From Stemphylium vesicarium (Eukaryota > Ascomycota > Dothideomycetes > Pleosporales > Pleosporaceae), in the NCBI GenBank assembly GCA_004380135.1, contig QXCR01000319.1, positions 1 to 17,500 on the forward strand: a stretch of DNA of 17,500 nucleotides, given 5' to 3'. A program made the position numbers and the translations under genes. Below the pieces are notes generated by a model that saw nothing but the letters and a program-made list of their open reading frames with translations, made no database searches and was not told the DNA's origin. This document shows positions 1 to 8,173 of this stretch, piece by piece; the stretch's first letter is position 1; every line of letters starts with the position of its first letter.

Positions 1-1
1 T

Positions 2-166
2 CTAGCTGCTCTAAAGGAGTTTGAGGCGCGTAGTGATGGGAAGAAGCTGAAGACGCGGGTGCGCGCTGAAGGAGGTGAGCCAACTCAAAGGCGCTGCGGG
101 CGGTGCAATCAGACTGGGCATAACGCGCGTACGTGTAAGCAAGGAGTAGAAGCAGACTCTGAATGA
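2..166 (+). CDS. Fot1/pogo-like DDE transposase, C-terminal 54 residues (5' partial)
   Basis: The frame is open from the window edge to TGA at 164-166. The visible protein is basic, rich in Lys/Arg/Glu, and ends with a zinc-knuckle-like motif: Cys at 95-97, Cys at 104-106, His at 119-121 and Cys at 134-136 (CGRCNQTGHNARTC, spacing C-X2-C-X4-H-X4-C). Many fungal Fot1/pogo transposases of the DDE_1 family end with this kind of CxxC-GHNxRTC tail, after the catalytic domain, and it may help bind DNA. The catalytic DDE triad would lie upstream, outside the window. The frame has no premature stops, unlike every other coding relic here, so this copy may still be functional. The family is judged from the tail alone, which is short. 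Confidence 0.68.
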   Translation, partial: LAALKEFEARSDGKKLKTRVRAEGGEPTQRRCGRCNQTGHNARTCKQGVEADSE

Positions 167-251
167 TATCTTAGGTTGCATTATTCTATACAGGGCCAAA
201 GTAGGCTGTTTTGCGCCAGAATAGGGTGAGTTTGGTGGGGGCTTGGCAAAA

Positions 252-285
252 GTGGCCGGCCAACCCGTGTGGCCGGCCAACCCGT
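252..285 (+). repeat. two tandem 17-bp copies at the transposon terminus
   Basis: The 17-mer GTGGCCGGCCAACCCGT occurs twice in perfect tandem (252-268 and 269-285), directly before the TA at 286-287. It most likely forms the terminal inverted repeat of the Fot1-like element; a doubled subterminal motif could be a transposase binding site. The core GGCCGGCC is itself palindromic. The partner repeat at the other end is outside the window. Confidence 0.65.
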
Positions 286-287
286 TA

Positions 288-846
288 GGTACGTTATATT
301 AAATTTCTACTAAACTTTAGTCTAAATTTTAAATTAGTATCTAAAAATACTATATTATAATACCTTATACTATATAGTAAAGTAATATTAAAAGTAATCT
401 TAATATTTTAGTTAATACTAAAGCTACTAATATTAGATAAATTTATAGAGACCTTACGCGTAACCTAAAACTATATTAAGACTTACTACTTTATATTATC
501 TACCTAACTAGATTTACTAAAATTATACTTAATAATAGAGAAGTATCTTATAGTATTACTCTAAAACTATAATATAATAATTATAATAAGTCTACATAAC
601 TCTACATTATAAATACTAGCTAATATAAGCTAATACTTAGCTAGCTATAGATAAATAAGTATTAGGTAAATCTAGACTATACTAATAAAAAGTTAGTCTT
701 TACCGCCTAGTAATATATAGAATATTACCTAAGAGCTACCTAAGTTTCTATCCCTTCGCCTAATAGCTAGTAGGGTAATAATAATAATACTTACACTTAA
801 ACTTTAAAACTTAAGCATATACTATAATAACGGCACGACTACTAGC
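288..846. other. AT-rich, RIP-mutated sequence with no recognised gene
   Basis: The stretch is extremely rich in TpA and has almost no CpA or TpG. I translated the plus strand in more than one frame and scanned the minus strand, and found no motif I can assign. One plus-strand frame between about 430 and 840 reads fairly evenly if TAA/TAG are treated as former Gln/Trp codons, so it may be a decayed gag-like frame, but that is a guess. If the LTR-like block at 847-1078 is a 3' LTR, this stretch would be the 3' interior of the same element. Confidence 0.5.
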
Positions 847-1078
847 TGTTAGAATGTAAGCTTAATAAAGCTTAAGTAAGCCTTAGTAAGCTTAAGTAAG
901 CACTAGTACTCTTTTTAGCTAGAATGGCATCACTATAGCTATTGTATTCTTGTACACGTAATCTATGACGTATAGATTACGTACACCTAGGTTATCTATT
1001 AGTAAGATAGAATATTCTAGATAACCTAGCATTTGTATATAATAAGGAGTAGATAGCGATAATACCTCGGTGTCTAAC
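847..1078 (+). repeat. probable solo or terminal LTR (232 bp)
   Basis: The block begins TGTTAGA and ends TCTAAC, a terminal inverted repeat of the TG...CA kind if the last A has been lost, and LTRs beginning TGTTAGAATGT are common in fungal retrotransposons. Inside are two perfect 11-bp inverted repeats (956-966/972-982 and 987-997/1019-1029) and short repeats of the type CTTAAGTAAGC (about 860-900). No matching 5-bp duplication flanks it (CTAGC on the left, TCCCC on the right), so it may be truncated or may belong to an element extending to the left. The Gypsy-A pol relic begins shortly after it. Confidence 0.4.
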
Positions 1079-1133
1079 TCCCCCCTTTATATCTAATAGA
1101 TATACTTTTAACTCTAGTTCCTATCTTCCGCTA

Positions 1134-1166
1134 TTACTAATACTATTACTAATAGTATTAGTAATC
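1134..1166. repeat. perfect 15-bp inverted repeat, 3-nt spacer
   Basis: ATTACTAATACTATT at 1134-1148 is matched by its reverse complement at 1152-1166. It lies in the low-complexity Thr/Asn-like linker at the 5' edge of Gypsy-A. A simple ACT/ATT repeat converted by RIP could give this by chance, so no function is claimed. Confidence 0.6.
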
Positions 1167-1169
1167 CTC

Positions 1170-4128
1170 CTCTATACCTTTCTTACACTAGCTACCTAAG
1201 ATAAAGCGCTAGCTAAATAAATCTATACCTAAACCTTTATCTAACTCTAACTCTAACTACACCCCGTTAATAGACGAGTAAAACGACTCGTTAAAGTCAC
1301 ACCTGAAACTCGACATCTACTACATAGGTGCTACTCTATTTATAAGCCTAGCACGCAAGAGAGGCTATGAAATCTATGCTGTTAGCATCGCTAACATTAA
1401 TAAGGCACTAGCTAAAAAGAAGTACACTAATCTATTTACAAAAGTTCCCCCTAAGTATTATAACCTAATAGACGTCTTCTTATAAGAGAATTCTAATAAG
1501 CTACCTCTATAATAATTATATAACTATAAGATTAAACTAGTACTTAGTAAATAGTATAGGTTTAGTCTACTATATAGTATATTCTAGAATAAACTTAAGA
1601 TATTACGTAAGTATCTTAAAGACTATTTATTAAAGAAATTTATTCGCGTAAGTTTCTCTTTTATTACCTCCCCTATTATTTTTATTAAGAAACTTAGTAG
1701 TAGGCTATACTTCTACGTTAATTACTATACTCTAAATACTATTACTATTAAAAATTATTACTTAATTCTATTAATCTAAGAGACCTTAAGCTAATTAAGT
1801 AAGGCTAAGTACTATATAAAGCTTAATATTATTACTATCTTTAATTAATTAAGAATTACTAAAGGGGATAAATAGCTAATAGCTTTCCGCACTTAATATA
1901 GGCTATTTAAATACTTAGTAATGCCCTTTAGACTAGCTAATATACTAAGTACGTTCTAATACTTTATAAATAATATATTACGCCCGTTCTTAGACGTCTT
2001 CTATACTACCTACCTCGACGATATCTTAATTTATAGTAAGAATCTCTATAAGTATAAGGAGTATATATAATCTATTCTAAATACTCTCTAAGAAGCTAGA
2101 CTCTAACTAGACGTAGATAAATATAAATTTTACCAGACTAAGGTAACTTACCTTAGCTACGTAGTTAGAGTAGATAGAATATAAATAGACTTAAAGAAGA
2201 TTTAAGCTATTATTAACTAAGAGTACCTAAATAATATTAAGAATATTAGAGTATTTCTAGACTTTATAAACTTCTACTAATAGTTTATAGATAGCTTCTC
2301 TTACCTAGCTACTCCGCTTATAGCCCTAACTAAGAAGAATACTAAGTTTCTCTTTAATAATAATTTTAAGAAGGCTTTTAATACTTTAAAGCACGCCTTT
2401 ACTACTACGCTAATACTACGACACTTTAACCCTAACCTCCCGATTATCGTAGAAGTAGACGCTTCTAACTACGTTACTACGGGAGTACTCTTATAGATGG
2501 CGCCTAATAGTACTTTTTACCCAGTAGCCTACTACTTAAAGAGAATAAACTCTATAGAGAATAACTACAAGATCTATAATAAAGAGCTACTCGCTATTAT
2601 TTATTATTTTAAGTAATAGAGACCTAAACTAGAGGGCGCATCCTTCCTAATTATAGTGCTTAGCGACTATAAAAACCTATAGTACTTCGTAACTATAAAA
2701 TAGCTTAGCCACTATTAAGCTTAATAGTCTAAATATCTCTCCTAATTTCAGTTCACGATTACATACCGACCTAGCAAGCATGGTGAGAAACCCGACGCTC
2801 TGACTCGTCGTTCTCAAGACTAACTCGCACAAGAAGAAGTATAAGAAGCTTATAAGCAGACGCTACTTCGTCTAGAATTATTCTAGAATTCTCCTATAAT
2901 TAGACTAGTAGAGACTAATAGATCTATCTAGGAGATTATTAAAGAAGAATACTAGCCTACACCTAATAGGTACCCTAAGGACCTATTTACATAAGAAACC
3001 CTATAGCTATTATATAATGGCGTACGACGGTCGAAGACTATTACCTTAAGTAACTATGAAACCGTAATGGCCGTCTATACTATAAGAATAGGCTCGTTAT
3101 CCCTAATAATAATAAACTAAAGATTAAGATCCTCTAAGTAGCCTATAACGCTCTCTCTAGTAGTTACTTTAGCTAAGGGAAGACCCTTAAACTTATTTAA
3201 TATGAATACTACTAGCCCTAACTATTTAAGACTATCTAATAATATATATCTTATTATTATACCTATTATTATTTAAAGGCTTCTTACGAGAAGTATTATA
3301 GCCTATTAAAACTACTATTTATACTTAAATAGCGCTAGGTAGATATCTCTATTAACTTTATAATTAATCTACTTAAATTAGAAAGATATAAGAATATAAT
3401 AGTAGTAGTAGACTATCTATCTAAATACTACTACTTAATTCTATATAGTAAGATAGAGGCTCCTAATGTAGCGCGTATATTTCTCCGCCACGTCTAGTGC
3501 AACTATGGCCTTCCTAACACGATTATTTCTAATAGAGGTATATAGTTCGTTTCTACCTTTTATAACGAATTATGTAGCTAGCTAAAGATTAACCTACGCT
3601 TCTTAACTAGCTACTATCCCGAAACTAATAGGCAAACTAAGAACGCTAACGCTGCGATAGAATAAGTCCTACGCGCGTACACGAACTACTAGTAAAATAA
3701 CTAGGTCTAGTAGCTCCCTATCGCTTAATTTAAAGCGAATAATACTATTTTAGAATCTACTAGAGTGTCTCTAATAATAGCTTACTATAGTTAGAACCCC
3801 TATATAGGCTTTAAACTACCTATAAATAAAATACGACCTACTTATTAAGCTCTCTAAGCGCGAGAGGTAAATATAATAGTAGATAAAATGCGCAATATTA
3901 CTAAGTTTATCTATAAAGAAATAACTTAGGCTTAAGCCCTATAATAAGAATATATAAACTATAGGCGTCTACCCGCACTAGTACATAAAACTAGTAATAA
4001 AATATAGCTAAACGCGTATAATATTTAAATATAATAAGCCTCTAAGAAGCTTAATTAGAAGAACTTAGGGCTATACTAAGTAGCTAAGAAGATCTCTTCC
4101 TACGCGTACTACCTTAACTTACCTAAAT
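1170..4128 (+). pseudogene. pol: Gypsy-A pol relic (RT, RNase H, integrase)
   Basis: A Ty3/Gypsy polyprotein that copied element RNA into DNA and integrated it. Frame 1 is followed from about 1170. An acidic Ser/Asn linker (about 1210-1280) is followed by the conserved pre-RT segment ending RKRGYEIYAVSI (about 1350-1390). RT runs about 1500-2080 with an intact YLDD active site at 2011-2022, then connection and RNase H (about 2280-2730; EVDAS with its Asp around 2458). The end of RNase H, near HGEKPDALTRRSQD (about 2780-2820), is little mutated. A one-base deletion near 3063-3067 moves the rest to frame 3: integrase zinc region (about 3190-3310, His/Cys now Tyr) and core (about 3340-3720). The first core Asp is kept (VVVD); the second is Asn and a nearby Glu is Lys. 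Dozens of TAA/TAG replace Gln/Trp codons, so it is dead. Confidence 0.85.
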
Positions 4129-4606
4129 TGTGAAGGTCCGTCCTTGGAGGGTCCTAGGGTTGGTTCTTAGGAATAAGCTAGGCGCGTAATAGACAAGATA
4201 AGTTAAGCATAATATAAAGATTAATAAATAACTTAAGAGTTTAAGAATTAAGTACTAATTCTTAAATTTTAAAGTTAAATATAGTAACTATATAAGTACG
4301 CTATTTAGTAGCTATATACTTAGAGAATATAATTTAATATTTTATATATCTTATAAAGTCTTATATATCCTATATATAATATCTTATAAGATATTATAGG
4401 ATATTATAGGATATTATAGAATATTATAGAATATACGTAACTTATTCTATAGTAGCTTTCTACTAAAACTATAGAATTACGTAAGCTATAAGGTAACGCT
4501 ACCTATTAGTTCTTAAAGATTAGCTATCTAATTAACCTATATAAAATAACTCCTTTATTACTTCTATATATAAGTTGCCGTACCCCATCTTCTTAGGTTC
4601 GTAACA
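4129..4606 (-). repeat. 3' LTR of Gypsy-B (about 478 bp)
   Basis: On the minus strand the block begins TGTTACGAACC directly after a polypurine tract, as a 3' LTR should. The distal end is placed at 4129, where the minus strand reads ...CTTCACA; this is less certain because no second copy is present for comparison. TAAAT (4124-4128) would be one copy of the target duplication. The outer 65 bp (4129-4195) are GC-balanced and little mutated, the rest strongly RIP-mutated. It contains a 10-bp tandem array and an 18-bp palindrome (separate entry). Confidence 0.6.
4378..4434. repeat. 18-bp palindrome followed by four 10-bp tandem units in the Gypsy-B LTR
   Basis: AATATCTTATAAGATATT (4378-4395) is a perfect palindrome. 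ATATTATAGG repeats at 4391-4400 and 4401-4410, and ATATTATAGA at 4411-4420 and 4421-4430. The unit length of 10 bp is near one helical turn. In AT-saturated DNA such repeats can arise by slippage, and a role in transcription is speculative. Confidence 0.65.
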
Positions 4607-4623
4607 CTATCTCTCCCTTCTCT
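4607..4623 (-). promoter_or_regulatory. polypurine tract of Gypsy-B
   Basis: The minus strand reads AGAGAAGGGAGAGATAG immediately before the LTR start at 4606. Apart from one T it is all purine, which is the expected primer for plus-strand DNA synthesis. It fixes the orientation of Gypsy-B and the boundary of its 3' LTR. Confidence 0.75.
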
Positions 4624-4694
4624 ATTTTATATTCTTATAAACTAACCTTATAGTTTTCTATAGTACTACTTATTATTATACTTTAGGCGATTAT

Positions 4695-5261
4695 ATAAAT
4701 AGTATTAGTTAGATAGCTATAGTTACTTATTAATATTACGTAAAAAAGAATCTAGAGTATCATATATTATTATTAAAGAAGGAATATAGGAATTATTATC
4801 GCAATAGTGTGAAGTCGTGCGTGCTAGTAGAGGTTCCCTTGCCAGACTTTTCTCGGTTAGACTAGGAGCTAGCTCGCTTGGAACAACAGGAGTCTGAGGC
4901 TAATGCAGCAGAGACGGCAGCGTTGGATGCTCTATTAGCAGCACGTGCGAAGAAGGATCGTCTTCGTAAATAAAGGAAAGTGCTAAAGCGTTATAAATAG
5001 TAGTAGGTAGATAAGTTAAGAAAATTTATAGAAGAGATTAAAGCGCTAAAGATAGTAGATAATATTAACTAAGAAGTGCGTCTTCTTAAAGATAGTATAA
5101 TGCCTAGTACTTCTATATTAGATTAGAGTACTTTTACGCTAATCTTCTTAGATAGAGATTCTACTTTTAATAAGTAGTTAAGTGCTTTGCATAATACTAC
5201 GCAAGTAGCTAGTAGTAGTTTATAAAATTCGTGTCTAGTTCCTAGGTGTTATCGCTCTTAG
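4695..5261 (+). pseudogene. Gypsy-B antisense accessory gene: Cys-rich N-terminus plus coiled coil
   Basis: The frame lies on the opposite strand to Gypsy-B gag-pol, between the chromodomain and the 3' LTR, tail-to-tail with pol and overlapping its end. The start is uncertain: ATA codons at 4695, 4713 and 4719 could be former ATG. N-terminally, Tyr codons at 4728, 4737 and 4758 sit with the C-X2-C-X6-C spacing (VKKNLE between the second and third), and Tyr 4797 with Cys 4818 gives a further X6 pair. The expected partner at 4788 is Arg, with Tyr at 4785, so the second half of a Zn(II)2Cys6-like cluster is imperfect. Then PLPDFSRLD and a long Glu/Ala/Lys/Arg/Leu coiled coil (about 4855-5075), and a less ordered tail ending NSCLVPRCYRS at TAG 5259-5261. 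4803-4975 is almost free of RIP with only a few stops, unlike its flanks. I recall similar repeated hypothetical proteins in Pleosporales; the function is unknown. Confidence 0.62.
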
Positions 5262-5623
5262 GGTAGCCTAACTATTTAACTAGATATTCTTTACTATTAC
5301 TTTACGTTTAGTATATAAGAATTCTCTTAACTTTAAATTTATTATCTTCTTTTATTTTATAGTAGAACGTTTTCTAAAGTAGTATTTTAAGGTCTACTAA
5401 TTCTAACTTACTAATATAGAATCTTAGATATATCTTTATATTAGATAGAAGATTAAGTATATAATTAACTAGTTCTTTCTAGTTAAGAATTAAAAATAGT
5501 CTAACTTTAATATTATTAAGTCTTTTACTAAGTTATATAGTATAAAGATTCTTTATAAGTAGATAGACTTTATCCCCCCTTATTAGCTAAGGTGCCGTTT
5601 TTTATTTCTTATTAATATATAAG
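5226..5623 (-). pseudogene. pol: Gypsy-B pol, distal part: integrase C-terminus and chromodomain
   Basis: The minus-strand frame continues the integrase interrupted at 12918. It reads through a GDKVYLLIKNL stretch (integrase C-terminal GPY/F-like region, about 5560-5590), a hydrophobic SKLELVD-like segment and a chromodomain with EYLVK*LGYPKSDNT*EL (about 5235-5290). There TAG stands for the two conserved aromatic Trp residues. Chromodomains of this class steer integration to chromatin, often H3K9-methylated heterochromatin. The frame joins that of 12918-15838 exactly when Gypsy-C plus one ATGCT (7289 bp) is removed. The true stop is unclear among several TAG codons around 5200-5226. Confidence 0.8.
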
Positions 5624-5628
5624 ATGCT
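5624..5628. repeat. left target-site duplication of Gypsy-C (ATGCT)
   Basis: ATGCT directly precedes the left LTR (starting 5629) and is repeated at 12913-12917 directly after the right LTR. Five bp is the usual duplication size for Ty3/Gypsy integrases. It proves that both LTRs belong to one insertion. Confidence 0.92.
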
Positions 5629-6166
5629 TATTACAGATAATAGCAGGTCGAATCCTTCGGTCAGGGAAAGCGAAGCTGGAGGCCAGCTGTCGCACGAAAC
5701 GAAGGATAATAATTAGCGAGGGGCACGCAGATCACGTAACGTACTATCCCGCTAAGGCTCGCTATCTAGAATAGCGGAGAACTATAGGATAATAGCATAT
5801 AGATTACGTAATGTGCCGTCCCGCTAAGATCTGCTATCTAGGATAGCAAAGGTTCTTAGGATAGTAGGACATCCTAACTATCCCTAGGGAATAAGATAGA
5901 TAGAATAGTAATAGACTTAGTAAGAAGAATATAAGAATAGAAAGGTTTTATTATTTCTTTTATTATAGTTAACTCTTATAGTTATATCTCTTACTTAGAT
6001 TACTAACTAGTTATTCTATTATTTATATAGAATTAAATTATCTTTATTTAAATATTTACTATCTTACTTAGTTACTAGATAACTCTATAGGCCTACTACT
6101 ATATACTACCTCGCCTATCTTAGTATAGATTAGGAATAAAGAAGTATTACTAAACTCTATATAATA
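5629..6166 (+). repeat. 5' LTR of Gypsy-C (538 bp)
   Basis: It aligns with 12375-12912 over the full 538 positions without indels. By eye about 60 differences are visible, all C/T or G/A transitions. The 3' end reads CTCTATATAATA where the other copy has CCCCGTATAACA. Two 72-bp repeats lie at 5729-5800 and 5801-5872. No tRNA primer-binding site is obvious immediately after 6166, so RIP may have erased it or the element may self-prime as Tf1-type elements do. Confidence 0.93.
5729..5872 (+). promoter_or_regulatory. two 72-bp direct repeats in the Gypsy-C U3 region
   Basis: Units at 5729-5800 and 5801-5872 share the order AGAT(C/T)ACGTAA, CCCGCTAAG, and a short hairpin of the GCTATCTAGGATAGC type. 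The same repeat lies at the same offset in the right LTR (12475-12546 and 12547-12618), where the less mutated first unit contains CACGTG next to TGACGTG. Tandem repeats in U3 often act as enhancers in LTR elements; that role is inferred here. Confidence 0.6.
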
Positions 6167-6178
6167 CTTTAACTACTT

Positions 6179-8173
6179 ATAGACTCTATAGAAGGTATTT
6201 ACTAAATACGCCTAATTAAGATTAATAGAATATTATCTCTATAAGTAACTTAAGATAATATAGTCTAGGGCTTAGAACTCTTATAAGAGCTACTCTATAA
6301 TAAAATACTTAATATATTAGACTTAGATATAGAGAAGGACTCTAATATTAGGGAACTTAGAAACCTTAGGCGATAGGCCTATATTTAAGTATAATAAATA
6401 GCTATAATAATAAGTATAATTAATTAGCTTACGAACTAGCTAATAGCTATATCTAATAAATAACCTATTACTATAAAAAAATCTAAGATAGTGCTACCTA
6501 AGAAATATAGTAGAGACTAGAAGAAATTATAAATATTTTTTACTTATACCTACCTATACTATAAGTATAATAAAATACCTAATAACTAAGAGAAGATCTT
6601 TATAGTAAGCACGTATATAAAGAATAAGGCTTCTACTTAGATGTAACCCTATATAGATAACTATCTACTTAACGTAACCTATAGAGAAGTGAAGGTAGAA
6701 ACGTAAGTCTTATTTATAAATTAGATAGAATTTAAATAAGAAATAGGACGCATCTTTAGAGAAGTAGACGCTAAGAACTAAGCTAAAAAGAGAATTACCT
6801 ACCTAAGGCAAACCTTGTTAGTATTAGCATATATAGTGGAGTTTAAATAACTATAAGTGCGGATTGACTAGGATAATGCGGCGCTTTAAATGGTCTTCGA
6901 AGTAGGTCTAAAAGAAAATGTTAAGGATAGTCTTGTGCACTACGATAAGCCCGAGTTACTATACGCTCTAGTTAAGCTAGCTATACGCATTAATAACTAA
7001 CTCTAGGAATAGAACGACTAAAAGAAATACTTCTAATCTAACGTAGCTAATATAAGAAGATAGTGTAGTAGATATAATAATAATAGAGACGCTATTATAA
7101 CTAGTAAGGTATAAGATAAGACTAAAGGACGAAAATCTAAAAGGAAGTTTAACGACGGACTTTCTAAGAAAGAGTGATAGAAACGCTATAATAATAAAGT
7201 ATATCTCTAATGCGGAAAGGAAGGACACTTTTATAGAGACTACCTAGAGAATAATAAAAGATAATAGAGAGCTATTAAGATTAGAATAATTAGATAAGGC
7301 ACGCCCTATTTTAGGGAATAATCTACTAATAGTAACGTTAGTAATATAGAACTATATAAGGAAGCTTAGCTATTAGATAACGCCACGTATAAGCTTCTTC
7401 CCTAAGTAGTCGAAGCTAAGAATATAATAAGTTAGAATAAAGTCTAGCTAACTAACTTAAAGGTCTATATAGTAATAGTACGATAGCGCTTATAAGATTA
7501 ATAATATTAGAAGTGTGGATAGGATACGCACCTAGCTAATAAATATAGTTAGAGAGGACGAATCGCTATTACTAGCTAGAGAGCTAAGAAAATAATAAAA
7601 GAAACCTTTAATAAGCAACTATACTTTAAAGAAGTCGTTATAGAAAAAGATAAAGAACTCTCTAAACTAGAGAAGAAACCCTAGCTAACTTATAGAAAAA
7701 ACTAAGTCTAGAAAGATATAAGTAAGAATAGACTAGTTAAGAATAAATAGTATACAAAGAACGTGCCTATAGGCTAGGGACCTATTCCTTATAACCTCTT
7801 ATATTAGATATTCTACTAAAGGGATAGATACTATATCTATAAGTTAGGAAGAGAAGAAGCCTATTAGAAGCTTCTATAGAAGTACTACTAATATAGATAC
7901 CTCTTCTATTAATAATAAATAGAGAATACTTATAAGGTAGACAACCCTTATTATAGTACTCTATTATTAAAGATTTATAAGGTAGCTAATTACCTAATTT
8001 ACGAAGTAAAGAAATAAGCACTAAAGCTACGAAGCTAGAGACTAGAATTAATTCCTTACTAGAATATTTACTAGAGCTTCTACTATGATAATAGATGCAC
8101 TATCTACTATAACGCTAAGTACGGCGTAGGCTACTTTCCTAAGAAGAGGAAAGGTAAGTAGTTAAAAAACTAG
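6179..8173 (+). pseudogene. gag: Gypsy-C gag relic with two zinc knuckles and a Cys/His-derived extension
   Basis: Structural protein that forms the element's capsid and binds its RNA. Frame 2 is followed from ATA 6179 (a possible former ATG, 12 bp after the LTR). The capsid-like part is recognisable at about 6520-7020 (EVGLKENVKDSLVHYDKPEL at 6899-6958). Zinc knuckle 1 is at 7202-7243 (Cys 7211 and His 7226 kept, two Cys now Tyr). Zinc knuckle 2 is at 7505-7546 (KCG*DTHLANK, Cys 7514 and His 7529 kept). The frame then continues about 600 bp further than usual. It passes Tyr-dense clusters at about 7820-7910 and 8080-8140, probably former Cys/His, and reaches the slippery site 8164-8170 and TAG at 8171. 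Only the C-terminal limit and the extension are unusual; gag itself is clear. Confidence 0.8.
8164..8170 (+). promoter_or_regulatory. candidate -1 ribosomal frameshift site A AAA AAC
   Basis: In the gag frame the codons are TTA AAA AAC TAG, so the heptamer A AAA AAC fits X XXY YYZ exactly. Gag is in frame 2 and pol in frame 1, which is the shift a -1 slip gives. The stop-like TAG follows at once. RIP could have made the first A (from TG) or the TAG (from CAG or TGG), so the ancestral site must be checked in unmutated copies. Confidence 0.6.

Larger units (their letters stand above)
1..285 (+). mobile_element. 3' end of a Fot1/pogo-type (Tc1/mariner superfamily) DNA transposon
   Basis: The segment holds the end of a transposase frame (2-166), a short untranslated tail, and a terminal 17-bp tandem repeat ending at 285. 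TA follows at 286-287, which fits the TA target of Tc1/mariner elements. Base composition is balanced and CpA/TpG are common, in sharp contrast to the TpA-rich sequence that begins immediately after. I infer that the element inserted into already mutated DNA or escaped RIP. The left part of the element lies outside the window, so the inverted repeat and the TA duplication cannot be confirmed here. Confidence 0.7.
1079..4128 (+). mobile_element. Gypsy-A: truncated, RIP-mutated Ty3/Gypsy retrotransposon
   Basis: A plus-strand pol relic runs through reverse transcriptase, RNase H and integrase. Gag and a recognisable aspartic protease are missing upstream, where an LTR-like block abuts at 1078. 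Downstream the relic stops inside the integrase C-terminal region at about 4128, just where the LTR of the minus-strand Gypsy-B begins, so no chromodomain or 3' LTR is visible. I infer that Gypsy-B inserted here, but the continuation of Gypsy-A on the far side of Gypsy-B is not in the window. Confidence 0.8.

Noticed and set aside
11..280. Open frame of 89 codons on the minus strand
   Set aside because: It begins with TTG inside the terminal repeat and runs antisense to the Fot1-like transposase tail; it is a shadow frame with no recognisable motif.
1243..1262. CTAACT repeats resembling a telomere motif
   Set aside because: Only about three units, not TTAGGG/CCCTAA, and they translate as a Ser/Asn linker in the Gypsy-A frame.
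6977..7228. Open frame of 83 codons on the minus strand, hydrophobic
   Set aside because: It is antisense to the Gypsy-C gag and its zinc knuckle, starts with GTG, and its hydrophobicity follows from AT-rich composition.
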